A stretch of 64,000 nt of DNA from Tribonema minus (GCA_017506865.1 JAFCMP010000479.1:310001-374000), one strand, 5' to 3'; shown: positions 45,701-57,813, counted from the stretch's first letter. The notes: a model not told the origin generated them from the sequence alone. Translations and numbers: made by a program.

Positions 45701-48700
45701 AAGTTGAAGAAGTGCTGATGGAAGATGACATGCCATTCTTTGACGACGAAGGCATCGCAGACTTTGCCGTGTTTGCGACACCGGGGTCATTCGACTGGCG
45801 CGCTCACACTCAGGTCCAGTGGGCACAGGAGGGCGAGAAAGCACGCGGCGGTGGTGATCGCATTGGCCATGAGCTGGCACGACTTTGTGTGGTGAGGCGC
45901 AAGCGCTTGCATTATTGCTTCGGTCACAGCCACAGCGGCTGACGCAGCTGAGTGAGGTCACGTGGCTGAGCGTTGTGACATCACTCACGGCGGCGAGCGC
46001 AAGCGGAAGGGCGGCAGCGCCGCATAGCAGCTGCAGACACAGCGTGCTGATATGAAAGCGAATGAAAAGATCATAGAGCTCTGGGTGACAAGGTGTGGTG
46101 AGCCGTCAAATTGAATGCCTTTCACCAATAACTGTGGTCGCCGCTGCTGCGGCAATTGGCCACAAGTCAAACAGTGCCACCATAACCACAGTAGTCAAAA
46201 GACTCCAGTGTACAAGCTTTTAGCATTCGAGGCATGGGTGCTCAGTATGGAAAGCTCTCACGTCTTCGGTAGGCCAGCTCCAGCTGGTCGCCCAATACAG
46301 GAGGTTCAGCATATGGTTGGCATCACACTGCATGCGCACTCACGTGCCTGAAGCACTCACAATACCTGCCTTCCAGATGTGGTTGTCATTGCAGAAAAAG
46401 GAGCCAGGGCCATACAGGCAGGCTCAGGCCCTGGATGGCAAGAATTGTTTATGGGTGTATCATTATCGCGCTCCTCATGTTAGCCCCTGAGGAGGATGCA
46501 ATAGTGATCGTTAACACAAACAACTTGAGGGATGTGGGCGTTCTCCAAAGTGTTGTCGTACGGCGCATTCAAAGAGGCGTGTGCGTTTCAGGGGTCCAGC
46601 CCTGGTGGAGCGGTCTGATGCGCATCGCCCACAACCTGCAGCGCACATGCCTCTTTGAATGCTTGGTAGGACAAGACGTCGAAGAAACGTCCACAGGAGC
46701 AAAGTCCCATATATGTATTTGCTGCAGATCGAGCTCTGCAGCGATGCTGACGATGCCGTTGGACTCGTTGTTCATGGCATGCCCAAAGAAGGTTGGCACA
46801 GCTTGCGCCATCAGCCTGGCTCCCGCGTGGAGTCTCGCGAAAGTGGGGACGTCGGCATCGCCTTTGCGCATTTGCTCCGCCGCGGTGGTGGAAAGGAACA
46901 TGTCTGGTATGAGGACGCCCTTTACCCACATGGCCTCTACCAGTGCACTGGTGATGCCGAGGTCTATGTTGGCACCCTGCATGATGTCTCTGATGATTGT
47001 CGCGCGTTCGCTCTCCTTGGTGATGGCGAACCGAAACCTGTGCGGCTCGCCACCCCGGATAAGCGCCGATCGCACATACCCGGATGACTGCCACTCGGCA
47101 TTCGCCACCTTCTCCCTAGTCGCCGCCTTGGCGTTGTTCGCCTGCATGGTCTCGGCCGCGGCCTGCAGCGTCTGGATGACTTGCTGCTGGTCAGCAACTC
47201 GCTGCTCCAGAGCTGTCAGGCGTTGCGCGGTGTTGGGTTGAGGTGGCATGTCCTTGCTTTCTATGCTAGCCTACCAGCTAGTACTCTGCTACAGCTGTGT
47301 GCCTACTAGTAGTCTTGCTGGTCGGTGCCAAGCAAGAAGTGATGCACATGCTGCTGCCTATCCCAGACTCTTCGCAAAAACTTCACACTCTTATTAGGCC
47401 TGTTCCCCATTTGCTGCAGATCACTGTTGCATCCTCCTGAAGGGCTATGACGAGGAGGGTGATAATGATACCTCCACAAACTAGGTATCCTTGCCACCCA
47501 GGCCCTGGTCCTTGCCTGAACGGCTTTGGCTGGAATAACTGCAGTTGACAACCACGTATGGAAGGCAAGCATCGAACAGCCAGCAAGTATTGAGCAGCCG
47601 GGAAGCTGCGAGCTCATTCTGGCGCTGGCTTTCAGCACGCGGGGTGTCGCTGCATAGGCGGCGCTGACTGCGTGCAGCATTTTGGCGATTGGCACGTCGC
47701 TTACTGCAGTCGCAAGCCTGCAACCACGTACATGCCTACACTCTGATAAACATATACCCCTGCTACACACTCCCGTGACTGAGTCGAAAAGGCTACCTCA
47801 AGAGAGTTGCAGACATATATATGTTGAGCAAGGCAAACAGACAAGCGCGTTGGCTCTTGTACTTCAAACAAGTACTTCAACTAGACAGCATGTGATCAGG
47901 ATGCTTGCCTGATAGGAGTGAAGCCACATGGTCCGCATGTGGTAGTTGAGGCACTGCATGGCCTGCTGCCAGCTCTGGTTCCTCACGTAGCCCTGGGGTG
48001 CAAAATGCAAGGACGGTTGTAAGTACCTCTAACATAATTGAAGTGTAAGAGGCATGTGTATGCAATACTCTGCGCTAGCTCATATGCAGGTGTAGCTTCC
48101 ATTGTCACTGAGACAGGCAGACCAAAACATGCGCGCAGAGCTGATCGGCCGGATAACATACAGAGATATTGAAAGTTGTTCCCGTGTTAATTTGACACCA
48201 TGACTGCAACACTCACCAAGCGCACCCGCCAAATTCACCCATCACTACCACTATGCAACTAGCTCAGCATAGGGGAGGTTAGACAATCAAATAATGATAT
48301 CCTGCTCAGGGTGCACGCGCTGCCACAGAATGCTGCAGTACGCACGCTAGCCATGCGTTTACCAAAGTCATTGCGACCATCATGCCACAGCACACACACA
48401 TCGCTTTCAACAGTGACACCCCAACTCCCACCACCTCCAGCACACAACGGCATGCTGCTGTAACTCCCGCTAATCGTACAGACCTGTAGCAGCGCCCTTT
48501 CCCGTGCGTGGCCGTGGCGGCCGCCGCCGCTGAGCTCGCGCAGGCACTCCTTGGCGTCGCGCACGCCGCGCGCCGACTCCACAAATTTACTGAGCGCTGC
48601 TGCCGCACGGCTCAGCCCGCCCCCCCTAGACCCCCCTGTGCCATTCCCCGCCCTCTCTGGCCCGTCTCGTTCGGAAGCATCTGCAGTCTCTGCGCCTGCC

Positions 48701-51700
48701 CCCTCCCCCATGGCGCCCCCTTCGTCAGTGCTGCCGCTGCCTGTGCCTGCTGGCACTGAAGCGGACGCTTCAGCGTCCATCAGTTGTGCGGTGCTGGCGG
48801 CTGCAATGCTGCCGTCTGTGCATGCTGCGCCCACTGCAGGCGCATCGCTGGCAGTTGTGGCGGTGCCATTGCTGGCGCTGTGTGTGTGCGTGGGCACTGT
48901 CGGGCTGTTGTGAGCGGCTCTGTCGCTGCCTCGCGTCGGTCGTAGCAGCAGCACTGCGGCGCCCTCAAAGTCGCCCCTGGTATGTGGGTACGTACATCAC
49001 GTGCACAGGACAGAAGAACCGTCAGTTGCACGGTGGGTGAAGAGCAGTCAGGTTGGTTTGCTGCTTGTGCAACATATGCATGACTGCCCTCTCGGATTTC
49101 GATGGCCTCCCTTGGCGACAGTGAGCGTGACTTGGTGCCGTGGAATGGGCAAAAAATAGCGCAGAGACTCTGCGAGCTTTGAGCGGCAAACACTTGTGTC
49201 CCTGAGAGATGAATTGAGTGTATTCAACTTGTGCAGTTCAATCACACCTGGTTTAAGTGACATGTCGGTAGTGAACCTGATGCCAGCCTCTCTCATGGTG
49301 CGTTCTACGATTGCCTGATGAGACATGCATATACGCCAGTATCGGTTTTGAGCGTCGCACACCCACAACATGGCAACCGGACGCACAAATAGCATCATGT
49401 GGCACTTGGGCCAATTACGTGAATCAACCTAATAGTCATGCCATAGTGCACATTGCCATGATTCTGTTGTTATTTGTACTCAAATGGTCAAGTAAGAGGT
49501 ACGGCGTACCGCAAGGGGATCTTGCGCATCTTACAGGATGCAATCCCCCCCAGCCAGCGACGCATGCGTAGAAGCACTGTATCTACCCTCTCGCGTTGTT
49601 AGCTGTGCTCAAATGGCCGAGTGAGAGGTACGGCGTTTCACAAGAAGAACATGCGCATCTTACAGGATGCAATCCCTTCGGCCAGCAATATATGCATTAC
49701 ATAAACACATCATTTGCCCTCTTGCTGGCCACTGCATGTGTGGTGATCATGAGGTGCGATGAACTCAGCCTGAATGTCAAGCTACACCGACACATCCCTG
49801 TTGAAATGCATTTACCATGCTGTGATGAAGAAGTATATATACACCCATACTCCTTGCTTGTAAAAAACACTGCTGCCTTGAATCTTCATCTTCATGGTAG
49901 TCTGGTGTTTGGGTGCTGCAGACAAAGTGACAGAGCTTAATGCACAGCCAGCGCATGCGAGTGGCCAGTAACAGTGCGCCCACCAGCATGTGGATGCTGA
50001 AGGAGCTGAGCAGTGGCAAACTACAACTTGAAGTCGCACAAGCTCATCATGTCCTTGGCATTGCAGCAGCTCCAGTCGTCTGCGATACTTCTCAAACCTC
50101 GTGGCCCGATCAGCTGGCAGAGCCGCAAGCCTGACAGCGCACTGCACATCAGCATAGCTTCACCATTACCCCACGAGACAGGGCTGGTTCAGAAGTCAAC
50201 CTAAGCACAAGGTCCCCAATGGTGCCACCTTAGCCGCAGCACGCAGCGAGTATGCTTGTTACAGCCAGGCCTAAAGCGCGCAGCAGTAACGCTGGTTAGG
50301 AAGGACATGTGTGCTGGCGTAACTCACTTGAGCAGTTGAAGGCCCACTTGATAGGACATGGCTCCTCCATGTGCAGAGCTGCCAATTCGCTGAGTACCAA
50401 AGAAGTTGATGAAGCCTGCCGCGCAATCAGAAGTGGGCGTCAAAGTTGCCATGATGATGATCAGTACGATGCCCAAGTATACTGCAGCAGGACAGCCATG
50501 TTCCGAATGAAGGCTGTTTCCAGGCATGTGCTGCAGCATCTGCAGTGTAAGAATGCGAAAGATTGATGAAAACGCACATGGTGTGTTGCACACTTACTGA
50601 TCGTGGGGTTACAATGCAGCGCCATCCTCTACGGCAATGCTCAGCTCCTTGTCCGCAAATGTCGTCGGACCCCCCTGTCACGTGTTGGCAGACACCGTAC
50701 ATCGAGATTTGGTGCTTCAAAAATAAACGCGTATTTTGGCATATTCGCGTACTTCAAAGTATATACATCTATGAAAGCCGTATCACGGTCCATGTGATAC
50801 ACGCCTGCAGCCTGGAGCAGTGCGCCACGGTGCACAGTGCTCAGTACAGGTGCATGCAGCACTTGTTTTGTAAAATAATGGTAGGCATTTCAGAAACACT
50901 CAACCGCTCTGATGGCCAGCAGTGCTCTTTTTTACGTCTTAAACCGCGTCTGCGGCATGCAGGGAAGTTCTTTGATCATGAGTGGGAGGCACTGCGCTTT
51001 GAGCCTTTCAAACACGGGCTGCAGGCTCCACTTTCTAGGCCATGGCCGCAGCCAACGTACTGCATTCAGATGTGTATTCCGTTATTTGACACATTACATC
51101 ACATCTTAGGGGAGACGCGTGCTGTACATGCACAAACTGACGCTAGAGGTTAGAAACGGAATGTTCAGGGGGCTGCGTTTCGTGTTCCGTGTTTCGCCCA
51201 CACGGGCCTTCCGTTTCCGTTTCGTTTTCCGTGTTAAACGGAAAACGGAACACAGAAACCAAAACCGTGTTTCGTTCCGTTTTGGTGGTGTTTTGAGCTT
51301 GGGGATAAGTTTTGAGCCTGTGCAGCCGTGCTATTGCCCACAACCACATGCACAAGTGCTGCTATTACTAAGGTCCTGCTTACCCCCATTGGCCGGGCAA
51401 GCAAGGAGGAATAGCTTGCAACTACATGGCATACATAAACGATGTCGTCCTATCCGATACAATGTCGTCTTATCCGATACAATGGACTCTGTCCAGCATT
51501 TGCGACACGGCAGTAAAACGGGCGGGTGACCGCGCATTTGAGACAGCTAGTTGCAGGGCGACCGACAAATAACGGAACGCCCTGACAAGCAGTCTCAGGG
51601 CATAGGCGTTCGTCGTAGGAGTGTGGTCCGAACAAAAAAAAGATTTGAGCTTCAACTTTTACTTGAACTTGTTTTGTCAACAGTTAGCGTGAAATGCCTT

Positions 51701-54700
51701 TTTTCAAGATTAAAATCATCGCCATGCTGCACAATGTGCAGTGCAGCCACCTGGACAGAGGTCTGGCACCACACAAGCACGCAGAAGCGGCTAAACCCGC
51801 ATAAAACGCAACCGTTTTTCCGTGTTCCGTTTCCGTTTTTCGGTCTGTTTAAACACGGTTCAAACACGGTTTGCCTGGAAAATTTCCGTTTCGTTTTTCA
51901 GTTTTCAAAATGCAGTTTCAGATTGTGATGTTTTGAACATGTCATGTGAGCATGCTAATGGACCTTTAGAGGTATCCGTGTCCTATGTTAAACGGAGATT
52001 TCATTCCGTTTTCCGTTTCGGTTCCGTTCCGTTTCTAACCTCTAACTGACGCCAAGGGATAGAGGGCCCTCTTGCTGACGCAAGTGGTCTGATTTGCACT
52101 GTACGCCGTGATGAACTTAAGTATCAACCCGCATGGGGCCCTATACTTCAAAGTACAAAGGTACAAATGGCATCGCGCAGCTGCCTTCATGCTATGCCAT
52201 TTCACAGCATCAGAGCAGCATACGCGAGTGGTTACTGGCAGACACAAAGGGGCACCAGTGCTCAGGCCATTACCTGTGTGGGCGATCTCTTCAACAGCAG
52301 CGCGCAGCTGCGCATGACTCGCCGTCAGATTGCGCAGGACAATTTTGAAGTGATTGCCGCCTTGCTCGCCCAGCTGCAGCAGGTTGGCGTTGCGGCTGCC
52401 GCAGGGAGGAAGCAGGCGGACAATTACAGGCATTTTGGCACAAGACTTGAGTTGCAGGAGGCGTGGGAGTTGCGGAAAAGCAAGAGTGTCGTTTCTATTC
52501 GACCGTGTGTACTCTAGTTGAAGTTGATGACATGCCCTGTGACGTGCCTACTTGCAAACGCGTGCTTGGCAGCATGGGGCTAATATGCGGGTAGCCATCA
52601 TTTGACCAGATCATTTGCAAGTGGCAGATGATGATTGCACATGTACAGGTGTGACATGTCAGCATGCACACCAGCGAGGCACAAGCCAACGGCATCAAAA
52701 CTAGGTAGTGAGCCAGTGCTCGGGAAACATCAGCTGCGCTCTTCTTTATCTGATGCAGGTCATGGGTGGAGGTAACATTGCGAAAGTGATCTGCTGAATG
52801 AGCATGGTAAGCATCTGGCTCAACATGTTGCTGCACACCCAACACCCATTTGCGCATACACACGGCTAGCCATCTCTACATGGGTTGACCAGGTTGTGTG
52901 CTGACAGCGCCGCGCATGCATTGCACATTCAAGTTGAAGGTAACATCAAATGCGCAGAGAGCGAACCTGAGGATTGTGAAGTTTCCCACTTGTACGCCCG
53001 GTATGGTACCATTGGTGCGCAGCAGGGCCTTGGCACTGACTCCGCGTACTACGCATTGTTGGTGGGTGATGGCGAGCTGCAACGCAAAGCAGCAGTGCAC
53101 ATTGAGCAAGTCAAGGCCATGCCATACAATGGAAACGTCATGGTGATCAGGATCAATCATGCAGGTGATGTCTCTACCAGTGGGCTTGGTTATCCTCAAA
53201 AGTGAGTCCTTGGAAGTAAGTGGTTGAAAGTATATTGTACCGTGTCTTTGTACAAGTAGGTACTACTATACGATGGGGTACATCACTGGTGGCTAAGCGC
53301 ATACGCTCAGTAGATTGGCATGTACTTGACATGAAAGGGGCACAAGCAGTTATCAAAAGCACACAAGGTACGCGCAACAAGTGCGTTCTCATACTGCACA
53401 CAATGACTGTATGGTTGGACTATGTGCATGTGCGGCGGGCCATGCTGCTTGCACATACGCTCTCACAGTACCACACTGAATGTAACACTGGAAACAAGTG
53501 CAGGATTGATTGAGCATGCAGTTTGTGAGTGACGTGAGCTGTTACTTCCAACGCTTGTACCTTGTCTTTTGTGCCCGCAAAGCTGAATGCACTATGTGCT
53601 GAGTGTGTGGCACGGACCAGGGCATCCAGCGCCTCGCCATGCTCCTGAATGGCACATTGCAGTAGTCATGTATACAACAACATGTATGCAATCAAAAGTA
53701 TGCATGTCGGCACTTTTATGCAGTGATATTGCTCACGTGGCAGCAGTCGTATACGTATCGGCACAACATGGTTTGCGTGGCAGCAGTCATCAGCACGTTG
53801 GCAGCCATGTGCAGTGACATTGTTATCACACACCAAATCTGCATCCAACGTCTCCAACATCAATCACAACGACAGTGAGCCGCACCAACAGTGCGTGCAG
53901 CTGATGTTTGCCAATGCACAGGGCCTAGGTGAGTAGCAGCAAGATGTGGCCGGATTTCTAGCTTGCACATCTCGAAACAGCATCTAATAAAATCAGTACC
54001 GACAGCTGCAGATGAAGTAAGATGTCAACACACAAACCGCACCATGCCGGAAGATTGTCACGAGTAGTGAACAATTATGTTGCGGCCAGCAACGCTCAGC
54101 CACTGCGCATTGCAGCAGTATGCCAGTGCCGCCATGCGCATGGAACCAAAAAAATGGCATGTTGAACTCGCATCCATCGCACACCCCACGCAACACTATC
54201 ACAACAATGGGAACTGGCTGCAGCAATGTGTAACGATTTGCAGTATGGCGGGTGCTCAGCAGATTGTCAAGGCACGGCCCTCAGGCCTGAGCTGTATGCG
54301 CCACCGCCCGCCAGTGTTGGACAGTGGCGGCCTTGGGTCGTGCAGCTGAATGTACTCATGGACTTGTACTCGTGACTTATACTGATGATGTGTGATCATA
54401 CATGACCCAAGGGGGCCAGCCTCTCCGGCCGACCCAGAAAGGCCCAACTCCGGTGTGTCGCTAGGACTTGCATCTTACGCAGTGACCTGGTCAGCGATGC
54501 ACTCCAGTGGCTGAACCCATTAACTTACGTACCTTGTTCTCTTTGCGCAGCACAAAGCTCAGTAGCACGTTCTCCGCAGCCACCGGCACACTGCTGTCTT
54601 GAAGCTCGTGCTGCCGTTTGCGCTTCCTGGGGTGATCAGCGCAAATGTGAAACCAGCCCACATACATAGTGACAGTTGAACTGAGAGCAAGCACGACAAT

Positions 54701-57700
54701 GAGACTGCTGTGGCACACACCGCCATCATCATCAATGCATCATCAATGCTGAACTGTATGAGTAAGCATCACCACCTTGCAATGGAGTAGAAGAGGGTCA
54801 AATGTCTGATGGCTGGTCACGGCAATGAAACTGGTCGCAGGCTCAATTTGCCATGACATGCTCACCATCACCAGCAATCTCAGCGACATGCGGGCGTGCA
54901 CGCGGCAGCAGCACATAATTACACACCTACAGCAGCCACTGCCCTGAAATGCTCAGTAATACTTCCATAAACCAACTGCATTCTAGTCTAGGTAACCCAC
55001 CCACCTGTTGATGGTCTTGGTCCATGACACGGCTATCATCTGTGAACCATCCTTGTCGACCTGCGCTCGCGTTTGCAGGGCCGGGCAGGCCTTGATGATG
55101 CCTCTGGTAAGAGCACGATGGGAGTGACAAGAGCTCGCGGGTAAAGTCATACGCTGTGGCACACCTAGTTGATCGCCCAGCAGTATCATGGCGGATGGGC
55201 CTGACATAAGCACATGCACATGCAGTGCCTCCACTGCTGGCAGCTGGACAACAGGGCCTTCCAGACAACTCCAATGGTATGACGAGTATAGACCATGCTG
55301 AAGTAACCTTGCTATGACAACACACGTTGTCAAACCCGGCGACAACGGCTGATGTGACATGATGTACGAAGCTTGGCACCAGCACCGCGACATACAAAAA
55401 AAAATTCAAGAGTTGCTTGTGCACATTAAATTTCTGCCTTGCTTGTGGTGCAGATGAGGCAGCTGGTGGTGTTGCAGTTACAATGCGGTTACAAGCAGTT
55501 ACCTATGTGTGTCACCACGTACAGCCTTGTCATCGGAAGCCCTGACTATCACGTTCCCTGCGAACAAGTACAGCACCATGACACGATGCAGCAGCAAGGA
55601 GTTTCATGAGACCGCAAGACAGTGACCGCAAGGCCTGTCTGCAGGGCAAACTTGTTTACTCAGGTCTGCGAAAAGTCATGCAGCAATGTATTTGTTCTTG
55701 AAAAGTGCGAGCAACAAAGGCACAGGGGAGCGATCCCAGATCGTTCAATGCCATCACCAGATCTTGCCATCACACAAGTAGTGTTGTCGTCAGCAAAGCC
55801 ATGCCATTGCTTAATCCATTGTAGACTTCAAGGGTTGAGTCGCCTGAAAATGGCAGTAAAGCGCAATATGCGCGCAAAGACTGCGTCGTGGATGATGGCT
55901 GCAACTGATAACCCTGTGACCTTGCTGGTGCATGACCCTGCCACCTGAATACTCGGTTTTGGTCAGGACGTGAGAAACACAGGCTCAAACCCTCTGCTCC
56001 TGACCTGCCGTATCATGCTCGTCAATAGTAGAAGCTTGGGGCACACATTCACTAAAGCTGGTGCAGTTGACTCTCTCCGAAATTTACAATGTAGATCGTA
56101 ATCAAAACCTAGGCTACTCTCAGACCAAAACTTGCCATTATTCTGTTTGCTGCCTTAGATCTATGTGATCGTAGCGCAAGTACTCTGTAGCTTTGATCGT
56201 GAATGCCGTGAATGCGAGAAGCATGCACTCTATCAGACTAAGGGTAGAAAAACATCACGGAGCCTGACTTCCCTGAGTCTAACATTGATACAACATGTAT
56301 TGCAGCGTTTGCCGGCAACGTACAGTGCAGCATACAACGACCTGACTGCACAACCAGGCAAACTCTGAGCCTCAACAATACCCTCACAGCAGCTGCAGTC
56401 GCATGTGAGGGTGCTTGCGTATCGACTTTGCCAGGTTGAGAGCAGCAAAGCGTGTGCTGAAATGTCCCTAGAAGTTAAGCTTGCCACTTTAAAAGGTTCG
56501 CTTGCTCTACAGTAGCCTCAGGTGCACTTGGCAGCAGCAACACCTGCACTATATGTCGCCATCGTCAAGGTGAACAACATACGTGTCGCAAAGCACCAGT
56601 CCTGTTGCTGGTGCCGGTGCTGGCATTGCTGTCGCACGCATCCCCACTTCAAATGTAGCCAAAGGCTGACGCTGACAGAAGTATGTGCTATGCGCATTTG
56701 GCTGATTGTCCACCGTCAACACACTAGCCTCCAGTATATATGTTTCAGCACCCGCTCCAAATCCACCGCACTCACGGCGAGTATGTACAGACACTGATAA
56801 TTATTGCGCCGCAGTGTTACATTGCATTACTAAGACATCGAGCCTCATGGTTAAGCTTCATGAGAACGTAACATTGCTCGGCTTTGAAGTTAAAACCAAC
56901 CTGTCCCTTGTCCAAAGTTGACGGCGCCCTCATGTATGAAACGCTGCACCGCCTCCACATCCTCGCTGCTGATCAGCCCGTTGAGATGCGCCACAGTCAC
57001 GTCCACGCTGCAGACAATATCACCAGCATCATTGCTCAGTTCGCTCCCGCCATCCCCGCCTGCACCGTCTCCACCATCAGCTACAGGATCACCGCCGCCG
57101 CCACTGCTCTTGCTAGCTCCACTGCAAGTTGCAGACTTCGCCCAGTCTGTCTGCACAAATGGGAAGACGGAGCGCACGGCTCTGTGCACGCGAGCGCGTG
57201 CAGCCTTGCCGCCCGGCGGCGGAACAGGGATGGATACGCTGGGCAGACTTTGGCATGTAGTATCCGCACTGCTGCTGGTGGCTGCTCTGCCTGCAGCGTC
57301 GAGGGCTGTAAGCTGTTGCATGACCTCCTCTGCTGGACCATCGATGAGTCTCAGCAGCTCGGCTCTCCAACCATCCTCAGGCGCTGCTTCGGGGGCCGCT
57401 GGTGCTGCTGCAGCCGGGGTTTTCAGGGTAGGAATAGGTGCATGAACAGGATCCGCGGCCGGTGGTGCTGGTAGGTCAAAGCTGGTGAGAGCGACTGGCT
57501 TTCTGGTCGTGATGTCGATTTCCGACACCACAAAATCTGAAGGGCAGCCTTTAAGGGTGCAAGTGAATTCTGCTATCGACCCCAGAAACAGGTCATTAGC
57601 GATGCCTATGGTCGCCAGAGGTGTGCGATCAGCTGTTGCAGCTGCAGCTGCAGCTGCCGCTGGCACTGCTGGTACTGCTGCCGATGCAGAACCAGGATGG

Positions 57701-57708
57701 GATGCCAT
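42797..57708 (-). CDS. PUS7: TRNA/mRNA pseudouridine synthase PUS7 (TruD family)
   Basis: Nuclear-type TruD enzyme that isomerises uridine to pseudouridine in tRNA, snRNA and mRNA. Eleven minus-strand exons join without a frame break: 57708-56901, 55101-55005, 54626-54533, 53644-53561, 53076-52967, 52395-52274, 50415-50328, 48976-48484, 47992-47909, 45018-44904, 43089-42797 (795 codons). Landmarks are SDFVVSEID (57-65), LLSFVLRKENK, the catalytic motif GTKDK with Asp near 360, LGEQGGNHFKIVLRN (about 404-418), FINFFGTQRIG (about 440), LLLRPTRGSD, WLHSYQ-AYMWNKMAS across exons 9/10, and AYATMALREL near the end. Exons 1 and 8 carry Ala/Gly/Ser-rich insertions. The least certain junction is exon 1 to 2, where the acceptor reads CCAGAG. 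Intron 9 has a GC donor; introns 6 and 9 hold transposon-like insertions. It is divergent from the BRAP2-like gene. Confidence 0.95.
43736..43788. repeat. CTCATA-type microsatellite
   Basis: Runs of ACTCATACTCATACTC-type hexamer units with minor variation, in PUS7 intron 10. Open in several frames only because of its periodicity. Confidence 0.8.
46365..47575 (-). mobile_element. Unclassified inverted-repeat element inside PUS7 intron 9
   Basis: Long imperfect inverted repeats flank a 226-codon ORF. Left arm 46365-46510 and the reverse complement of 47405-47575 share, in order, TGCCTTCCA, GTGGTTGTCA, a GGCCCTGG/GGGCCTGG GGCAAG stretch, GGTGTATCATTATC against GAGGTATCATTATC, CCTCCTC/GCTCCTC, and AGGAGGATGCAA.AGTGATC (roughly 75-80% identity by eye). 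A second internal hairpin (GCATTCAAAGAGGC at 46565-46578 and its perfect complement at 46649-46662) lies inside the left end. Exact ends and a target duplication could not be fixed. Terminal inverted repeats plus an ORF suggest a DNA transposon, but no transposase motif was recognised. Confidence 0.6.
46569..47249 (-). CDS. 226-residue ORF of the inverted-repeat element, unknown function
   Basis: Starts MPPQPNTAQRLTALEQRVAD with a heptad-like helix (QQQVIQTLQAAAETMQAN), then a globular-looking middle (GYVRSALIRGGEPHRFRFAI, SERATIIRDIMQGANIDLGI, TSALVEAMWVKGVLIPDMFL) and ends within the internal hairpin. No family recognised; an ORF1/gag-like or accessory transposon protein is possible. The opposite strand is also open for 268 codons over the same stretch, but its composition (Cys/Met/Trp-rich) looks less like protein. 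It lies wholly within an intron of PUS7 on the same strand. Confidence 0.55.
   Translation of the reverse strand: MPPQPNTAQRLTALEQRVADQQQVIQTLQAAAETMQANNAKAATREKVANAEWQSSGYVRSALIRGGEPHRFRFAITKESERATIIRDIMQGANIDLGITSALVEAMWVKGVLIPDMFLSTTAAEQMRKGDADVPTFARLHAGARLMAQAVPTFFGHAMNNESNGIVSIAAELDLQQIHIWDFAPVDVSSTSCPTKHSKRHVRCRLWAMRIRPLHQGWTPETHTPL
47903..47908 (-). other. GC-type 5' splice site, PUS7 intron 9
   Basis: Exon 9 ends TCCTATCAG and the minus strand continues GCAAGC. Joining to the acceptor before 45018 restores the conserved HSYQ-AYMWN family motif, so the GC donor is needed. It is the second GC-AG intron in the window. Confidence 0.82.
49464..49700. repeat. 124-bp tandem duplication in PUS7 intron 7
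   Basis: Two copies share TGTACTCAAATGGTCAAGTAAGAGGTACGGCGT-type starts (written here as the consensus of 49477 and 49601), then GCGCATCTTACAGGATGCAATCC and CCAGC. In the plus frame the copies read LKWSSKRYGVPQGDLAHLTG and LKWPSERYGVSQEEHAHLTG. This may mark a mobile-element remnant or chance open frames. Confidence 0.6.
51144..52044. mobile_element. Non-autonomous hAT-type DNA transposon in PUS7 intron 6
   Basis: 901-bp element with perfect 18-bp terminal inverted repeats TAGAGGTTAGAAACGGAA. It is flanked by a perfect 8-bp target-site duplication ACTGACGC (51136-51143 and 52045-52052). Subterminal regions are packed with CCGTTTCCGTTTT-type motifs in both orientations. Near 51440-51483 a 21-bp unit (TGTCGTCYTATCCGATACAA) occurs twice. 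No intact transposase frame is present. TSD length and the TAGAGG ends indicate the hAT superfamily. Confidence 0.9.
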
Positions 57709-57813
57709 CACCGATCACGTTCATTCAGGATCATGGGCCTTCTTCAACTCTCAAGTGTAACTTCAACACCTGATGAAAATTAGTGAAGCTTAGCTCGAGC
57801 AAAGCCTTTCCTC
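57709..57813. promoter_or_regulatory. 105-bp divergent promoter region, PUS7 / BRAP2-like
   Basis: Only 105 bases separate the ATG of PUS7 (minus strand) and the ATG of the BRAP2-like gene (plus strand), so both 5' UTRs and core promoters must lie here or overlap the opposite gene. No clear TATA box is seen. Contains AACTTCAACACC and GAAAATTAGTGAAGC words of unknown meaning. Confidence 0.65.

Noticed and set aside
46435-47241. 268-codon plus-strand ORF over the PUS7 intron element
   Set aside because: Cys/Met/Trp-rich and lacks protein-like periodicity; the minus-strand 226-codon frame is more convincing. Kept only as a note.
55005-55060. PUS7 exon 2 beginning at the CAG before GTCGACAAGG
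   Set aside because: Gives a frame mismatch with exon 1; an acceptor at 55102 keeps frame and adds GIIKACPALQTRAQ, which matches the family.
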